Assembly: GCA_949316495.1 (NCBI GenBank)
Contig: OX439010.1
Location: forward strand, 17,044,809 to 17,108,808
DNA length: 64,000 bases
Direction of reading: 5' to 3'
Source of the DNA: Amphiduros pacificus
Taxonomy: Eukaryota; Annelida; Polychaeta; Phyllodocida; Hesionidae
Under the pieces are notes generated by a model that saw only the letters and a program-made list of their open reading frames with translations, had not been told where the DNA came from and did no database searches. The translations under genes were made by a program, and so were the position numbers. Positions 12,801-25,290 of the stretch are shown piece by piece. How positions within the stretch are numbered: position 1 is the first letter of the stretch; the number at the start of each line of letters is the position of its first letter.

Positions 12801-15800
12801 GTGGACGATGACTTAATTATCGTTGTTTCTCTAACAAAAATGTCACTTGTAAAGTGGAATTTTGTTATACCTTGTTTTTTTTTCATAGAGAAACTTTCAA
12901 GGATGTTGTTAGTCGTCAAACCCATATAATTAGATAAATGACATTGACAGGTCAAACCCGAGTTGAAATTAACACCATGTGAAAAACAACAGCATCAGCA
13001 GATACACAGAGACAGATCAGAGGGTTCTGTGGCCAATTACAGGGGTGACCCATGTATCTAAATAATGTTCACTCAGCACTTGGTTCTGATTCAAGTGTTG
13101 TCTGTGGAAACACTCCAAGCTACAAGTGTTTAATCAGCAAGTGAGACATGTTTACCTTTAGTATGATTCGACTCAGGGATCAGAAACGGGAGCCTACGCT
13201 GTCAATCAGGCTGAATGCTGACACTATTAGATAGAATTCAAAGAAAATATGCATACTAATCACTTCAAGATAACAAGAATTTCTTAATAAATCTAGAATT
13301 AGAAATAAATAAATATACGGTTGGTTTATCATCCAGTGGAGTACCATAACAAATTATTTGTATGTGTGTTTATTCTATGTTGTTCAGTGAGGCAATGTAC
13401 TTGGCACTTCAGATATTGAAGCATCGAGCCACTATGTTAAGTATTTGCAACATCCAGTAACTACAGTAAAAACGTATTTTAATATTTTAAATTATAGAAA
13501 GGGAATGCTGTGCAGAATCCAATTAAATTATCAAAATTAAACATCAAATCTTTCTTTTTTGTTTGAAAGGGGAGTCAATATCTATATAACTTAATTTTTC
13601 ATTACTTAATTTGTCTTTTCTTTCATGCTTAGATATGTCTTTTCCATCCTTTATAAATTCACAAAAAAAGGAAAATTCACAAAAAAGGATTAGATTTAAA
13701 TTGTAAATTTTATATTACTTTTTTAATATTTGCAGGTATCTTGGTCTTGCCAGCTCCGCGTATCAGAGCACTTTAACCAGTCCAAAAATCAACTTCAAAA
13801 ACAAATGTGATCAGATCGCAGTATTTGCTCCTCGGCAGCGGGAAATCTGCACCAAATCTAAGAATGTATTGGACATAATCAGCAGGGGTGCTGCCATGGG
13901 AATAGAGGAGTGCAAATACCAGTTTGAGGACCGGCGGTGGAACTGTACTACCTTCAACAACACCAGTGTATTTGGAAAAGTCCTCCAAAGAAGTAAGTGT
14001 ACTTTTATTAAATGTTTTTAAAGAAAAAAGCCTACATTACTATTTTTACTGTGCATCATGTATCTTATTGTTTTATATTAATCACCTTTTTCTAATGAAA
14101 CTCCCAGTTAGTGTCTCATGTATCAATCAAGATAGTACGATATGCCTCCCAAACTGTCTTTGAGTTCAAAACCAGAAATAGGTAATTTTGTATACATCTT
14201 GTTTCTTGATTGGTGGAAGCAAGAAGGTGAATATTTCTCATATTTTCCTGGTACAAAGGTCATACATGTATTAATTCTGACAGGGCAGGATGGATATAGA
14301 TTTAAACATTACCTGTGCATAATTAAACCTGACAAACCAACCACATTCCAGTGTACAGTACAGATACAGAGTCGGGATACACAGAACAACATCTGGCAAC
14401 TGCACACTACAAACAATATCTGAATAAGATGCATATGACTGAAGCATTTTCATCCAGAAATTATAAAAATTCAAACTAAAAATAGTGGATGATTATTAAG
14501 CAAATAAAAAATTAACATACTACTTTAACATATATGCTTAACATAATATCTACTTTAACATATACGCTTTACCTATAAAAGATGGAGAAATGTATTTGTG
14601 AGTTTTTCATATTTCATCTCCTAGAGACTTATAAAGTAAGTGAATTTGGCCAAGCTAGTCATAAATATGCCTACTTAGAGTTATCACATTGTGAAATATC
14701 ACAAATTAATGAAAACAACAAAATAATGGAAAGTTGATCCACAAACACCATCAAATGACTATCTCTAACTGCATTATGATATTTCTGAGGAAAATTTGTA
14801 AAGAGTTCAAAAAGATGATCAGAAACTTGTTTCTTATTTACTTTCGGCTATAACCAGCAACCCATAAAGCTTTTTATTTTACTTTCTAGGTATATATATC
14901 TTAATATATTTGATCACTTAAGATTTTTGAAAATAAGAATAGAACCCTTTCCTTATTTCCAGGGGCATGTTATCAGAAACAAGGTTTTTATTTTGTCTGG
15001 CCTGAGCTGATGAGAAACCAACCAGCATGTTGTCTATTCAGAAAATTCAGACAATTTTTTCAGATTCAGAAATTTAATTTAAGAAATACTTATGACATTG
15101 TGTACTCTACAAATCCCTTTTGTCCAAAGAAATTAAAGATTCATGCAAGGTCTTTACTGCCATCAAATGCATTTTTCCTGTTATTCCACATATATTTGCT
15201 GTTAAATTTTTTTTTAAATTTTACTTGATTTTATAAATTGATTGCTTTTGCAAATCCATCAAACAATGAATGTGGTTTAAAACTTCATCCTGGATTTGAT
15301 CATTTTAAAGAATAAAACTTATAAATTTGGTATATTATCACTAATATTATTCACTAATTTTATTTCAGTCACATATCAATCACAAAATCAATAAAGTTCA
15401 AAATTTCATAAGCAAATTTACTGAGTTTGGCATGGAACAAGAAACTATAGTGCTAATATATGAGTTTTCTATTTTGCTTTGTCAAAAACTCAACTTTGAT
15501 TTATGTGAAACTTGGCACATGGTGACTAAATTGTGCTGTTAAATGGTATAGCTTTCGGCCATGTTTGTGTCTTTTTATCACACCTCTGTGTCAATTGGTG
15601 CACAGCTAATGCAGAAAGAAGTGTATGATTTAACACCAACTTGCAGGTGCTTAAATTCTCAGGAATTGCCTTCCAGAAATATCAACGTGCACATGACTCG
15701 CTTCATACTTTTCAGCCATTTTTATACACTATTTGTCATCGAGTTCAAGAAAAAATCTGTGCGAACTGTCATTATTCCGATGATTGCTTAAGTTGCAGGT

Positions 15801-18800
15801 CAGTTTACAGCTTTTGTCATTGTACCACAAGTAGTAATTTGATGCGTCTTTTGAAAAGTTGTCGCCAAAGTGGAGTGCATTGTTCGAGGAGCAGTTGGTG
15901 TGGGCATATAGTCCAGCGAGGCATTGTTCCATCGACAATACGCATCTTTTGCGTCCCACCCAAGTCGTACGCCTTATTTGTCATAAATACCCTCAACAAA
16001 GAATCTAATTTGGTTAGATTCTGAAATTTCAATCACTTCACAAAGCCCTCTTTGCTGTACGGGGATCAGCAATTATTTGGGGTGGCGGAAATATTCTGGC
16101 CCTAAGGGATCATCATTTTCTTCATGTTAAATTATACACACTGAATTCCTTTTCAGCAGCAAATATCAAGCGAGAATTGAGATGTTTCAAGGTGCGAACT
16201 TGCCCTGACCCGTAAGACTCTTGTCAAAGTGTTTGACAGAAATTATTCTCCATGAGCTGTCTGTTGATTACTTGGGAGGGGGGAAAAGAGCAAAGGATCC
16301 TCTTAGATTTCACTGTGCATTTAAGAGTGTAAAATTATGCTGTTTTTCTAATTATCTCAAAATGTGGTGATCAATCACATTTAAGAATAAAATATATGAA
16401 TGAACAAAATCTTTAACATTCTTTCTTTAATTTGAATGAATTTGTAAAAAAAAAAATTTTAGGTTTCTTGTGTCAACTGGAATATTTTCAGGATAATTTT
16501 CTGTGCAATTTTAGAATTCTGGAAGAAAATAGTAGGAATAATTTCTTGCTAATATTATAGAAATTCGCAGTTGCGTACACATACACACAAATTTATTTTG
16601 TTTTAGATAATTCCTTCCTCAGATTTTCCGATGTAAGGTTTTTAATTTCAGTATATATAATGCAAAAGAATGAAGCGAAATAGAAAAAAATATGAATCTT
16701 AGCTCACTATGTATTATTTTGGATGAGGAAAAAAATCACATAAACGTACCAGGAAAAATGATACCATAAAAAGATTTGTTATCATTGAATCTACTCAGAC
16801 ACAAATAGGTTTCAGACAAGAAAGATCCTGCTTTTATGTCAACAATTCATTTTCGTTTTATCTGTGTTCAAAAATACAGAAAAGGCTGAAAATGATATCC
16901 TGAGATTTCAAAAACCTCACCTCAAACATTAGGCAGATCAATAGCAAAAAATAAATGAAAGCAAAACAGTAAATGGTTATACTAACAACACAAGGTCACA
17001 AATATGTAACCAATGTCAGATCTCAATTTGAAGTTTGTCAACAATACTTTTTTCTTCTTCTTCAGAAAGTCGAGAAAGGGCGTACATTTATTCCATATCA
17101 TCAGCGGGAGTGATGCATGCCGTCACCAAGTCGTGCGCTGCAGGGAACCTGCGGATATGTAGCTGCGACCAGAAGATACGGACGGAAGAGACGGAGGGCA
17201 AGTTCCTGTGGGGAGGCTGCTCACACAACGTCAAATTTGGAGAAAAATTTAGTCGAGAATTTGTAGACTCAAAGGAGAGTCCTCAGATCTCTGATGGTCT
17301 AATGAACCTGTGGAACAATGGAGCTGGGCGAAAGGTAATTTTTTTTATAAAAGATATAGTTGTTCATTTTTTTATTTCCCCTTTTTTGTTCAAGTGTCAT
17401 TGGTGAAATTTGGTGCAAACATATTACTAAGAAATTTTACCATTTTCTATTTGTGTACCATATTTGGTAAAGAGAAGAAAAGTTTTTTGGTTTTTTTTGG
17501 TCAAATCAGATTTAGAAAACACACAAAATGGTATCTTTAAAAATGGTCTTAAAGGGTGATACTGGTCACAAAAGAAACATGTTGATATCTCACTTTACAA
17601 AACAAAACAAAAAGGTTTTTATGTTTAATTACCATTCATTTTATTCTTTTAAATATGGAAAATTGCTTAAAAAGTTAGTGATGAGACTTTCTGGCAATAA
17701 TTCCTGGTTCATATGGAATAAGATTCTAAATAGGGACTATATTCTTTGATTAATGTGGAAATCTGAAAATGCTTTTTGAAATCAGAAATCATACTGTTCT
17801 TCAGATTGTTCAGTCTTCTTCAAGGTAATTAATGTTACGAGGTTAATAATACAAAGTTTCCGAATATTATCAACACTTAGATTTGGACATCCTGCCTAAA
17901 ATGAAAGAGGGCTATCATTATATATAGTTATAAATATTTTTTCATCACAATGTATATAGTTCAAGCTATAGTATGGTACAATGAAATATAAATCAACCTG
18001 ATTTTTTTCTTTTGCTCAGAAAAATTGTTCATAAACAACTCACACTTTTTGGAAAGCACAAAAAAAACTTCGCTTAAAACATAACTTGTAATTTTGTGGC
18101 GATTTAGATCTCTCATTGTTGTGCCTAGGGCCTTATCTTCAGTTTGTCAGACTGACACCTCAGACCCAAGGGTACCAATGAGATAGAGCATAATTATAGG
18201 TATAGGCTTACCTCATTCACACCTGTATGGGACATCAATATGGCTGGCAGCTTGAGGGCGTCCGAGGGGGGTCCTTTTGCCCCGACAATATCTCATCAAT
18301 CTTATCCTGCTTAAGATTTCCTTCACTCTGATTCCTAGCAGATCACAATCTTCATAATTACACTGCATTTTGAGTTAGGCCATTTCTAAAATGTTAAGAC
18401 ATGCTGAAGAAATAGTTCAAAGTCATCCATTACACACATATAAATCTTCCTATCATTTAGTACCGGGTATATGTTTTTTCCTTCGTCCATCCGTATTTAT
18501 GCTTGGTGGTATGTTGATTTTTTCATTCTTCTAAATTTTATTATTTCATTCAAATGTTATAATTAATGTCATTATTTTGTTCAAATGTTAGTTTAAATGT
18601 AAAATTTCAAAAGTTTTCAATACAATATGTCTGTGATGCAGAGACAGCAATATTTTATGTTAGAATGTGCCAGTTATATTTTTTAAATTACAGATATTCA
18701 AATCCATTTTAACTGATGGTTCAGCAAGTTTTCAAAACAGAGATATTGATTTGAGTAGATACAAGAGGGGTGCAGAATAACAAAAGTTTATGCTTTATAA

Positions 18801-21800
18801 TGTGAATCAAAAGATCAGAATTTGAAGAATACGATTAGATTTAAACTTATTGAAATAAATTTAGAAAAAAAAAATAGTATGGTTATGAGATCTTTGCCAT
18901 CCATTTTGTTGCACACAGGTTTTTGAAAATAGTCAAGGTCATCAAAAAGGTCATATGTTCATGTGTAGGGATCGTTATGAACATGTTGCCAGAGCTGAAA
19001 CAGTAGCACTTCCAAGCAGTGAATTCAAGATGTGATGTTTGCCTTTCTATTAACCATCCTAGCATTTCCAGCATACCATCTTGACATAAAGCTGTGCGGG
19101 TGTTAGGGGGGATCACTCTCATATTGATGGAGGTGTGAGGGGGTCACTCCCATTCTGACGAGTAGAGCATCTTAAATATCTTTTTTTTCTTTTTTAAAGT
19201 TTTTCGGGTGCTTTAAACATCTGAGTGGAATTAGTTGTATTGATACACTTGTGAATTTTATCAAGGATTTGTTCAATACTCAGAGGGTATTCATACAATA
19301 ACATTTTTAAAATCACATCACCCTGTCTTGACCACCTGTAACCTCCAATATCTAAACTGTCAGATTCAGTTGTAAATGTCAATAGATAAAAGCATGAGAA
19401 AGGCTACGAAAATTAGCAGAAATAAGAATAGGACAGGTTGTTAAGATCAACAGATACAAGCATGTCGTAGGTTGTAAATATTAAGCTATATAATGAGATA
19501 TATAGGCTGCAATTAAAGTATAGGAGAGTGGGATAATGTGTAAATATCAACAGATGTTATCATGGAAAGAGTTGTAGATATCAAGTTACATAAGCATGAC
19601 ATAGGCAGTAAATAACTGGTAGGCTGCAAAGATCAACAGATATTGGCATGGGACACACTGTAAAGATCAACAGATATTGGCACAAGACAGGGTGGAAAGA
19701 TCAACAGATATTGGCACAAGACAGGGTGGAAAGATCAACAGATATTTGCATGGGACAGGCTGTAAAGATCAACAGATATTGGCATGAGAACAGGCTGTAA
19801 AGATCAACAGATATTAGCATGGGACAGGCTGTAAAGATCAACAGATATTGGCATGAGAACAGGCTGTAAAGATCAACAGATATTGGCACAGGACCAGCAG
19901 TAAAGGTCAACAGATATTGGCACGGGATAGGCTGTACATATCAAAATATATAGGCATGGGACAGACTTTTTGTATTACAAGATACAACCTTGAGATAGGT
20001 TGTAAATATTCATAGATACAAACATGGGATAAGCTATATCTGAGAGTAATATTTTGCTCTCAGGCTATACATAAATATTAACAGATATAAGCATGGGTTA
20101 GGCAGTAAATATCAACAGACATTAGCATGGGATCGGCTCCTAATATCAAAAGATATTAGGCTGTAGATATCTATATATACATATAAACTGATATAAGCAT
20201 GGATTAGACTGACTATTTATAAATACAAACATAAGATAGACTATATGTAAATATCTTCAGATATCAACAGATATTACGCATGGATATAATGAGAATATCA
20301 ACAGATGTGAGTATGGGATAAGCTGTAAATATATCACCCAGTCCCAAACAGTGCTGGCTTCAGCATAAGTGGTCGGCGATGAATCACTTTTGTAAAGGAG
20401 GACTATATCACCCAGGTACCAAGTCCTAAAGCAGACTGATCCTTTATGCAGACACAGGATTGGCAAATGTAATACAAGACCAGCACCTTTCTATACGTCT
20501 GACCCCGTAGTCTCGCGCACACAGTTGGTCTAACATCGTCGCTGCACTGCCGATGTATACCAGTCAATACCACACCATTGTCGAGCACTTGGTATTCATA
20601 ACTCGCTGAATGATGTTTTGATGCATGGAGATATCGTTTCACTTCTTTACGTTGCCATCTTTTAAAATAAGCAGAGAAGGAAAAGCGGGCTGCGGATACA
20701 TTTCAAATATCACTTGAAAAAATGAATATTCATCTCAGATGACTTTGATATTAACATGTTTTCAGAAACATGTTTTTGTTAAATTGTAAACTTTGAAATA
20801 ATCAAATGTCAATTAAGGAATTTAGAAAAAAAAATATGTGTGAGCTTTTTATCAAATGGGGCCAAAGTCATGTATAGCGTAAATAAGGTCATAAGAGGTC
20901 ATTGCAAGTTATGCCACATCTTCTAATGTGACCAAATAAAGTCACACAAGAGCCAGTAGTGACCAATTAGACACATAATAACTGTAGATGTTTGGACACA
21001 AAACAAAATATGTCTGAAGCATTAATATTCCAATTGGAATGAAAAATAACCATGACCACAATGTCGCCACTTCAAATGTTTTCAATATTTTTTATATCTT
21101 TAATATGGATCTTAATAAATTATACCATGCTCATATTGGGGTGATACAATAATTGAGAATAAACTTTAACATGGCAAGTAGCAATTTGTACACAATGGTG
21201 GCATTTATATGATATGTGATTTATGGTAGTACAGCAAACTGGGTTATGTGACGGAGATAAATTCTTATAAAATGTTCCAGTTTCAGAGCAATGCTCCTGT
21301 GCTAAGATTAGACTGATAAGAGATTGCTTAAAGGTTCACACCATAAATCTTCCAACCTCCCCCCCCCCCAAAAAAAAAAAAATTAATGCTTTTGATTTCA
21401 CTTCGAGTTCTCGCACCATCTGTTATTAGTATTATCAAAATAAAAAAAGGAAAAAGAGATGGTAGATAAGAGTTATGCTTTGCATCTAATTGCTGATGGG
21501 TGCAAGTTATTGGGTTATTTTATTTAAATTTTTTTTATTAACCTGGTGAAATTTTGTTTATCTCATAAAACTGAGATTTTGAAGCCCATTTACAATGAAA
21601 TAGTAAATCATGACAATGATAAATTGCAAATTATAAAAAAGAAATATTGACAATCAAACATATTATTTACATGTTGCCTTAACTTATTTGAAATATTTTT
21701 TGTGTTTTTCGCAGGCCATCCGGGACAGTATGAAGCTGTTGTGCAAGTGCCATGGCGTTTCTGGGTCATGTTCCGTCAAGATTTGCTGGAGAACCATGTC

Positions 21801-22176
21801 CAGCTTCCGTGAAATCGGGGCCCATCTCAAGGATAAATTTGATGGAGCTGCACTGGTAAAAACCAACAAGCAAGGGCGCAGACTTAAACCTGTGGATAAA
21901 AGGGTGAAAAAGCCCTCAAAAGCAGACTTGGTCTATCTGGAGGAGTCTCCGGATTATTGCGAATATAATCTGGACTATGGTTCCCTCGGCACTCGTGGTC
22001 GATTGTGCAATAAAACCAGCTATGGTATGGATGGATGCACACTCATGTGCTGCGGAAGAGGCTACCGCACGATGGTGAAAGTGGTCAACGAGGATTGTAA
22101 CTGTAAATTTTACTGGTGCTGTCGGGTGGAATGCGACAAGTGCACAAAAGTGGTTGAGGAACATCACTGCAACTAG
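3851..22176 (+). CDS. Wnt: Wnt family secreted ligand, probably WntA class
   Basis: Four exons: 3851-3924, 13736-13992, 17066-17334 and 21715-22176. All junctions are GT-AG and in phase, giving 353 residues, normal for a Wnt. Residues 1-22 are a hydrophobic signal peptide ending HA, then SWWYLG. Exon 2 carries the RRWNCTTFNNTSVFG block with two N-glycosylation sequons. Exon 3 has SSAGVMHAVTKSC and the WGGCSHN motif. Exon 4 has CKCHGVSGSC, where Ser216 is the expected palmitoleoylation site, followed by the cysteine-rich C-terminal domain ending CDKCTKVVEEHHCN. The protein is secreted and signals through Frizzled/LRP receptors. Subfamily is less certain: KICW in place of the usual KTCW and overall feel favour WntA, with Wnt4 and Wnt16 as alternatives. 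Start is the first ATG before the signal peptide. Large introns with non-repetitive islands suggest developmental enhancers. Confidence 0.95.
3925..5095 (+). other. Wnt intron 1, 5' part, nothing specific
   Basis: This follows the strong donor GTAAGT at 3925. It is AT-rich with no exon, RNA gene or element that I can support. Short homopolymer runs occur near 3987 and 4131. Confidence 0.5.
5096..5770. repeat. 52-bp minisatellite, about 13 copies, with higher-order structure
   Basis: The unit is 52 bp, running from ATTCACTTGATTCACCACT through AAGGATAAGCCAGG to TATTCACCTGCTCTGCTCT. Thirteen near-identical copies lie head to tail in Wnt intron 1. Variant bases (CTTGA, CTTCA, CTTAA or CTTTA at the start; GCTCT, GCCCT or GTTCT at the end) recur in the order x-CTTCA-CTTAA, so copies 1-3 and 4-6, and partly 7-8, repeat as 156-bp blocks. 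Each unit contains CAGGTATTCACCTG, an inverted pair of E2-box half sites. The last copies (11-13) are the most diverged. Confidence 0.95.
5771..8990 (+). other. Wnt intron 1, middle part, candidate regulatory islands
   Basis: No coding exon seen. Islands richer in GC and free of repeats lie at about 6890-7060, 7190-7600, 7880-8170 and 8560-8800. The 7880-8170 island is open in two plus-strand frames, but these show no family similarity. They could be enhancers of the Wnt gene; this is inference from composition only. Confidence 0.35.
8991..9610. repeat. 16-bp C-rich/G-rich minisatellite
   Basis: About 38 units of roughly 16 bp with three interleaved variants: ATACCCTCCACTCCCC, AAATCCTCCACTCCCC and a 17-bp ATGACCCTCCACTCCCC. 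The plus strand is almost free of G and the minus strand almost free of C over about 600 bp. Degenerate copies and CT-rich tracts continue to about 9760. Because 16 is not a multiple of 3 and the unit lacks stop codons, long repetitive open frames appear on both strands. I regard these as artefacts. The minus strand has many GGGGAG runs that could form G-quadruplexes. Confidence 0.95.
9611..13735 (+). other. Wnt intron 1, 3' part, candidate regulatory islands
   Basis: No exon before the acceptor at 13734-13735 (TTTGCAG). Repeat-free, less AT-rich islands lie at about 10790-11050, 11330-11420, 11760-12260 and 12930-13210. A short direct repeat of CAGTGCATCWTGGGT occurs at about 10890-10925. 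The 12300-12720 stretch is AT-rich and unremarkable. A 17-bp direct repeat (AAATTCACAAAAAARGG) sits near 13655-13690. Confidence 0.35.
13993..17065 (+). other. Wnt intron 2, one GC-richer island
   Basis: Donor GTAAGT at 13993; acceptor in a CT-rich tract ending TTCAG at 17065. Mostly AT-rich. A tandem pair of about 38 bp (ACTTTAACATATAYGCTT core) lies at 14516-14574. The block 15560-16110 is clearly less AT-rich than its surroundings, non-repetitive and partly open on the plus strand (127 codons from 15641) with no recognisable domain. It is a candidate enhancer. Confidence 0.4.
17335..21714 (+). other. Wnt intron 3 outside its minisatellite
   Basis: Donor GTAATT at 17335; acceptor TTTTTCGCAG ends at 21714. 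Non-repetitive, less AT-rich blocks at about 18110-18340, 18950-19170 and 20330-20680 stand out. Within the second, a 35-bp sequence containing GGGGGATCACTCTCAT and GGGGGTCACTCCCAT is repeated twice. A C11/A13 run lies at 21358-21381. No coding exon seen. Confidence 0.4.
19400..20330. repeat. 34-bp minisatellite with degenerate flanks
   Basis: The core at about 19622-19932 has roughly nine copies of a 34-35-bp unit of the form GATCAACAGATATTGGCATG followed by GGACAGGCTGTAAA. Alternation of GCATGGGACAGG and GCATGAGAACAGG shows a two-unit (69-bp) higher-order repeat. Degenerate copies, recognisable by AATATCAACAGATAT and GCATGGGATAGGCT, extend from about 19400 to 20330 with variable spacing. 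This suggests an old array with a recently re-amplified centre. Confidence 0.9.
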
Positions 22177-23760
22177 TGCTGCTCTCTGGTGGTAAATCTT
22201 ACAGCTACCAAAAAAAGCCCAGGATTCAAGTCCTTGGAATTTAAGGAGAAGGAAGGAATTAGCTGTGCTAAATGTCCTTTCTGCAAAGACAAACCAAAAC
22301 CATAGCTGTGCTAAATATTCCTATGACATGCCAGTTGTGCTAAATTTCCATAACAAAATTATGGGAAACTTGCTTTTTCAGATCCAGCATATGAAAATGT
22401 TGGCACTTTTTTTGTGTCTATAATAACACAAAGTGCAGTCCAAAAATGTCCCATGCCTGTCACCTGTCATGATGGTGGTTGTTAAGTTTTAGAAAATGGA
22501 GTCAAGAAATATTTCTGCAATGTGACTTAATATAACTAGAAGAGTCATGGCACTTGGAAGGTATAATTAAAATGAGATGTAGCATATCAACCAGATAAAC
22601 ACATGCATGTGAGCTAAAGGATACAAAATCACTACAAAATTATATGATCTGATAGTATTTCTCAGAATAATAAATGTGAGAAATTGTTAAAATAATAAAG
22701 ATTAAAATGAAAAGGGATATTGTTGCTAAGGAACTTGTCTATGCATAAACAAGTCTGATTTTTAAAAGCACAAAATTTACCTCAACATAGAGGATGTACA
22801 GATCTTAAATATTGTGTTAATAGAGGAAGTGTTTTATCACAGTAATTATAACAAGTATAGCAATTATTGGGTACAAAGTTCACTCGCACATGTCCTAGTG
22901 TAGAATATCCTATAATCTAATAAATGTCTGTGAAATAATTAATGGATGTAAGTATATGGTATTACTTTTTAACTATTATGAAAAAACATTAATCACCAAG
23001 AATCGTAATGAAGTTACTGATATCAATTTCCCACCAAGCATTTCAGTTGTTTCATATCTTCAATGATCTTTGGGTGTCAATTTTGTTGTCCATTTTCAGA
23101 AATAAAAATTTTGAAATTTAAATTTGTATCCACCTTTTATATATTTAGATCTGAACACATAAAAAGGTAACTTTGGTTGAATGATATGGATATTAAATTA
23201 TTTAATTTTTATGGAATTGTGTATATTACTGCACAGATACTAATGCATATATATATCATAAACAAGGAATGTTCACATAAAGTATATACTAAAAGGGTTA
23301 ATGGATACAAGATGTAAATACAACTGATGAAAAAAGCATGTATGAAGCTTTCAACATGGTCCATGATAACTGGTTGTTTTCATTTAGAATAATTTATATT
23401 GTATATTATTACGTAAATACTAATATGAATATTTTTCAAGCTAGGACTTTAATGAGTAATGAGAATTATTTATATATATATTTTTGTAGATCTAGATCCT
23501 TAAATTTGAAAACCAATTTGAGAAATATATTTGTACCTTCTTTTTTGAAAAGCTGAAAATTTCATTTAAGATTTATCTAGATTTCTTCAGCTGAATTTGG
23601 AATAGGAAATTCCAGTGATTTTATCCAAATTTCACATACAAAATCAATATTTTGAATACCTTATTTGTACAAGTTATCAAAAGGAAAATTATACAAGTGT
23701 ATTGTACAGTGGAGAAATTTAGAAATAAAGTAGATTTCACCAAAACTATATATTGTGTTA
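22177..23760 (+). other. Wnt 3' UTR (probable)
   Basis: After the TAG at 22174-22176 the sequence becomes AT-rich with no further frame. Poly(A) signals AATAAA lie at 22669-22674, 22694-22699 and 23724-23729. The paired signals near 22.7 kb give a 3' UTR of about 0.5 kb; the distal one gives about 1.55 kb. Which is used cannot be told from sequence. Confidence 0.45.
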
Positions 23761-25095
23761 TATTTATTTCATGAAAGCACAATTCAAAACTTTTCATAAA
23801 AAGTATATATGTATATAATTTATTATATATAGTATGTACAGATAATTACATTTTATCTACATCTGATATTTAAATTTGAGGGTAGTTCACTTGATAACAT
23901 TATATTAATATATAATTAATCATCAATTTTAATTGGGTATATACATATTAATTAAGGCATCAAAAGAGGTTTTATTTTGATACTTTTTAAAGGTACACTC
24001 AGCATATCAACATAAAACAGATTTTTAGTGAACAGTATTTTCTATAGTGACATTGGATGTTTCCATTTCTCAATAATTCAGAATGGTATTTCATATTTTC
24101 ACTAAAAAACAACTGCAGACATAAATTATGAGCTGCCCAGTTTGCATCATTATTAAATTTAATGAACCTTACTCTCCTTCTTTCTTAATTATCAATTAAT
24201 TTCATCATGAAATTAGTTTACAGCTCTGTTCATGGGAAATATTACATTTTAAAAGAGAGTAAAGTTTTACCACAAATTAAACCAGTATAACATTGCTTGA
24301 GCTATTCCAAGTGAAACAATTATGAAGTTAATTTTCAATTAAGAATCTATCGCACATTTTTGGCAGTCAGTAACCATTTTAAATAATGTAGAAACATGAC
24401 AAATGTAGAAACATGACAATTTTTTTTCATGAAGTGTAAAATCACATATTCACAATGTTGAATACCATATTGCCCTGGAGAAATGCCTCAGCTTGATCTG
24501 ATTCTCACTTAATTTGGTTGGGACTGCGATCGTTGTTAATCATCTTATCCCATTGATCCGGCTCTCACTGTTAATCACCTAACCTGCTAAATACCTCAAC
24601 TTCACATACCATCTTCATATTTTCACATGAAGCATCAACTGGTCCATACTAAAATGCTATATTCCAAATAAATATTGTGATTTGAAAAGGTGTGAAATCC
24701 AACAGAAACTTCATAGATAAAGAAAACAAATTGCACCATGCCCATCTACATGTTTTATGGTTTCTTTTTGTTGAATTAATGTTATCATATCTTTACCTTA
24801 AAATCTCAGGGATAATTATACACCCACAATCACCTTTAAAGCTTAATTTTTCTCATCTAATAATTACTTTTACCTCAAGGAAATTTATAATAATTTTGCA
24901 CAAAAAAAATATACAAACATACATTTATTTGCAAGCTGCACGTTGAGGATATAGCTCAACTAATCTCACTATAATTATGATATTTTATAACACTTCATTT
25001 TACATGAATCTAAAAACTTATGGATTATGTTATAACATGACTATTTTGATGACATGAGTGCTTAGCAAGCAATTTTTGTTTGCAATATAAAACAT
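23761..25095. other. Convergent intergenic stretch between Wnt and USE1
   Basis: AT-rich, no gene seen. A 17-bp tandem duplication (AATGTAGAAACATGAC core) lies at about 24385-24420. The genes on either side converge here, so it probably contains only 3' ends. Confidence 0.5.
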
Positions 25096-25097
25096 TT

Positions 25098-25290
25098 GGG
25101 CATTTATTTGGAGAAATATGGTGAAGCAATTAACATTAGATGTTGAGGTACATTTATTTGGCACAATTTGGTAATGCATTATAGGTATTTCTTAGGGGGA
25201 CATTTATTTGGAGCAATAAGGTAAAAGCATTTCCTAGGGGTGGCATTTATTTGGAGCGATATGGTGAGGCAATTAGCATTATCTCTTGGG
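25098..25290 (-). repeat. Tandem ~50-bp repeat carrying poly(A) signals in the USE1 3' end
   Basis: Four diverged copies of a 43-50-bp unit (plus strand CATTTATTTGGAGCAATATG, then GTGAAGCAATTAGCATT, then TTCTTGGGG). Each contains TTTATT, which is AATAAA on the USE1 strand, at 25246-25251, 25203-25208, 25153-25158 and 25103-25108. The copy nearest the gene overlaps the last USE1 codons and the TAA stop. The 3' UTR therefore appears to have grown by tandem duplication of the coding end plus the poly(A) signal. Confidence 0.8.

Noticed and set aside
15561-16032. Overlapping frames on both strands in Wnt intron 2 (up to 127 codons)
   Set aside because: All frames open because the block is GC-richer; no domain and no exon boundaries. 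Kept only as a possible enhancer.
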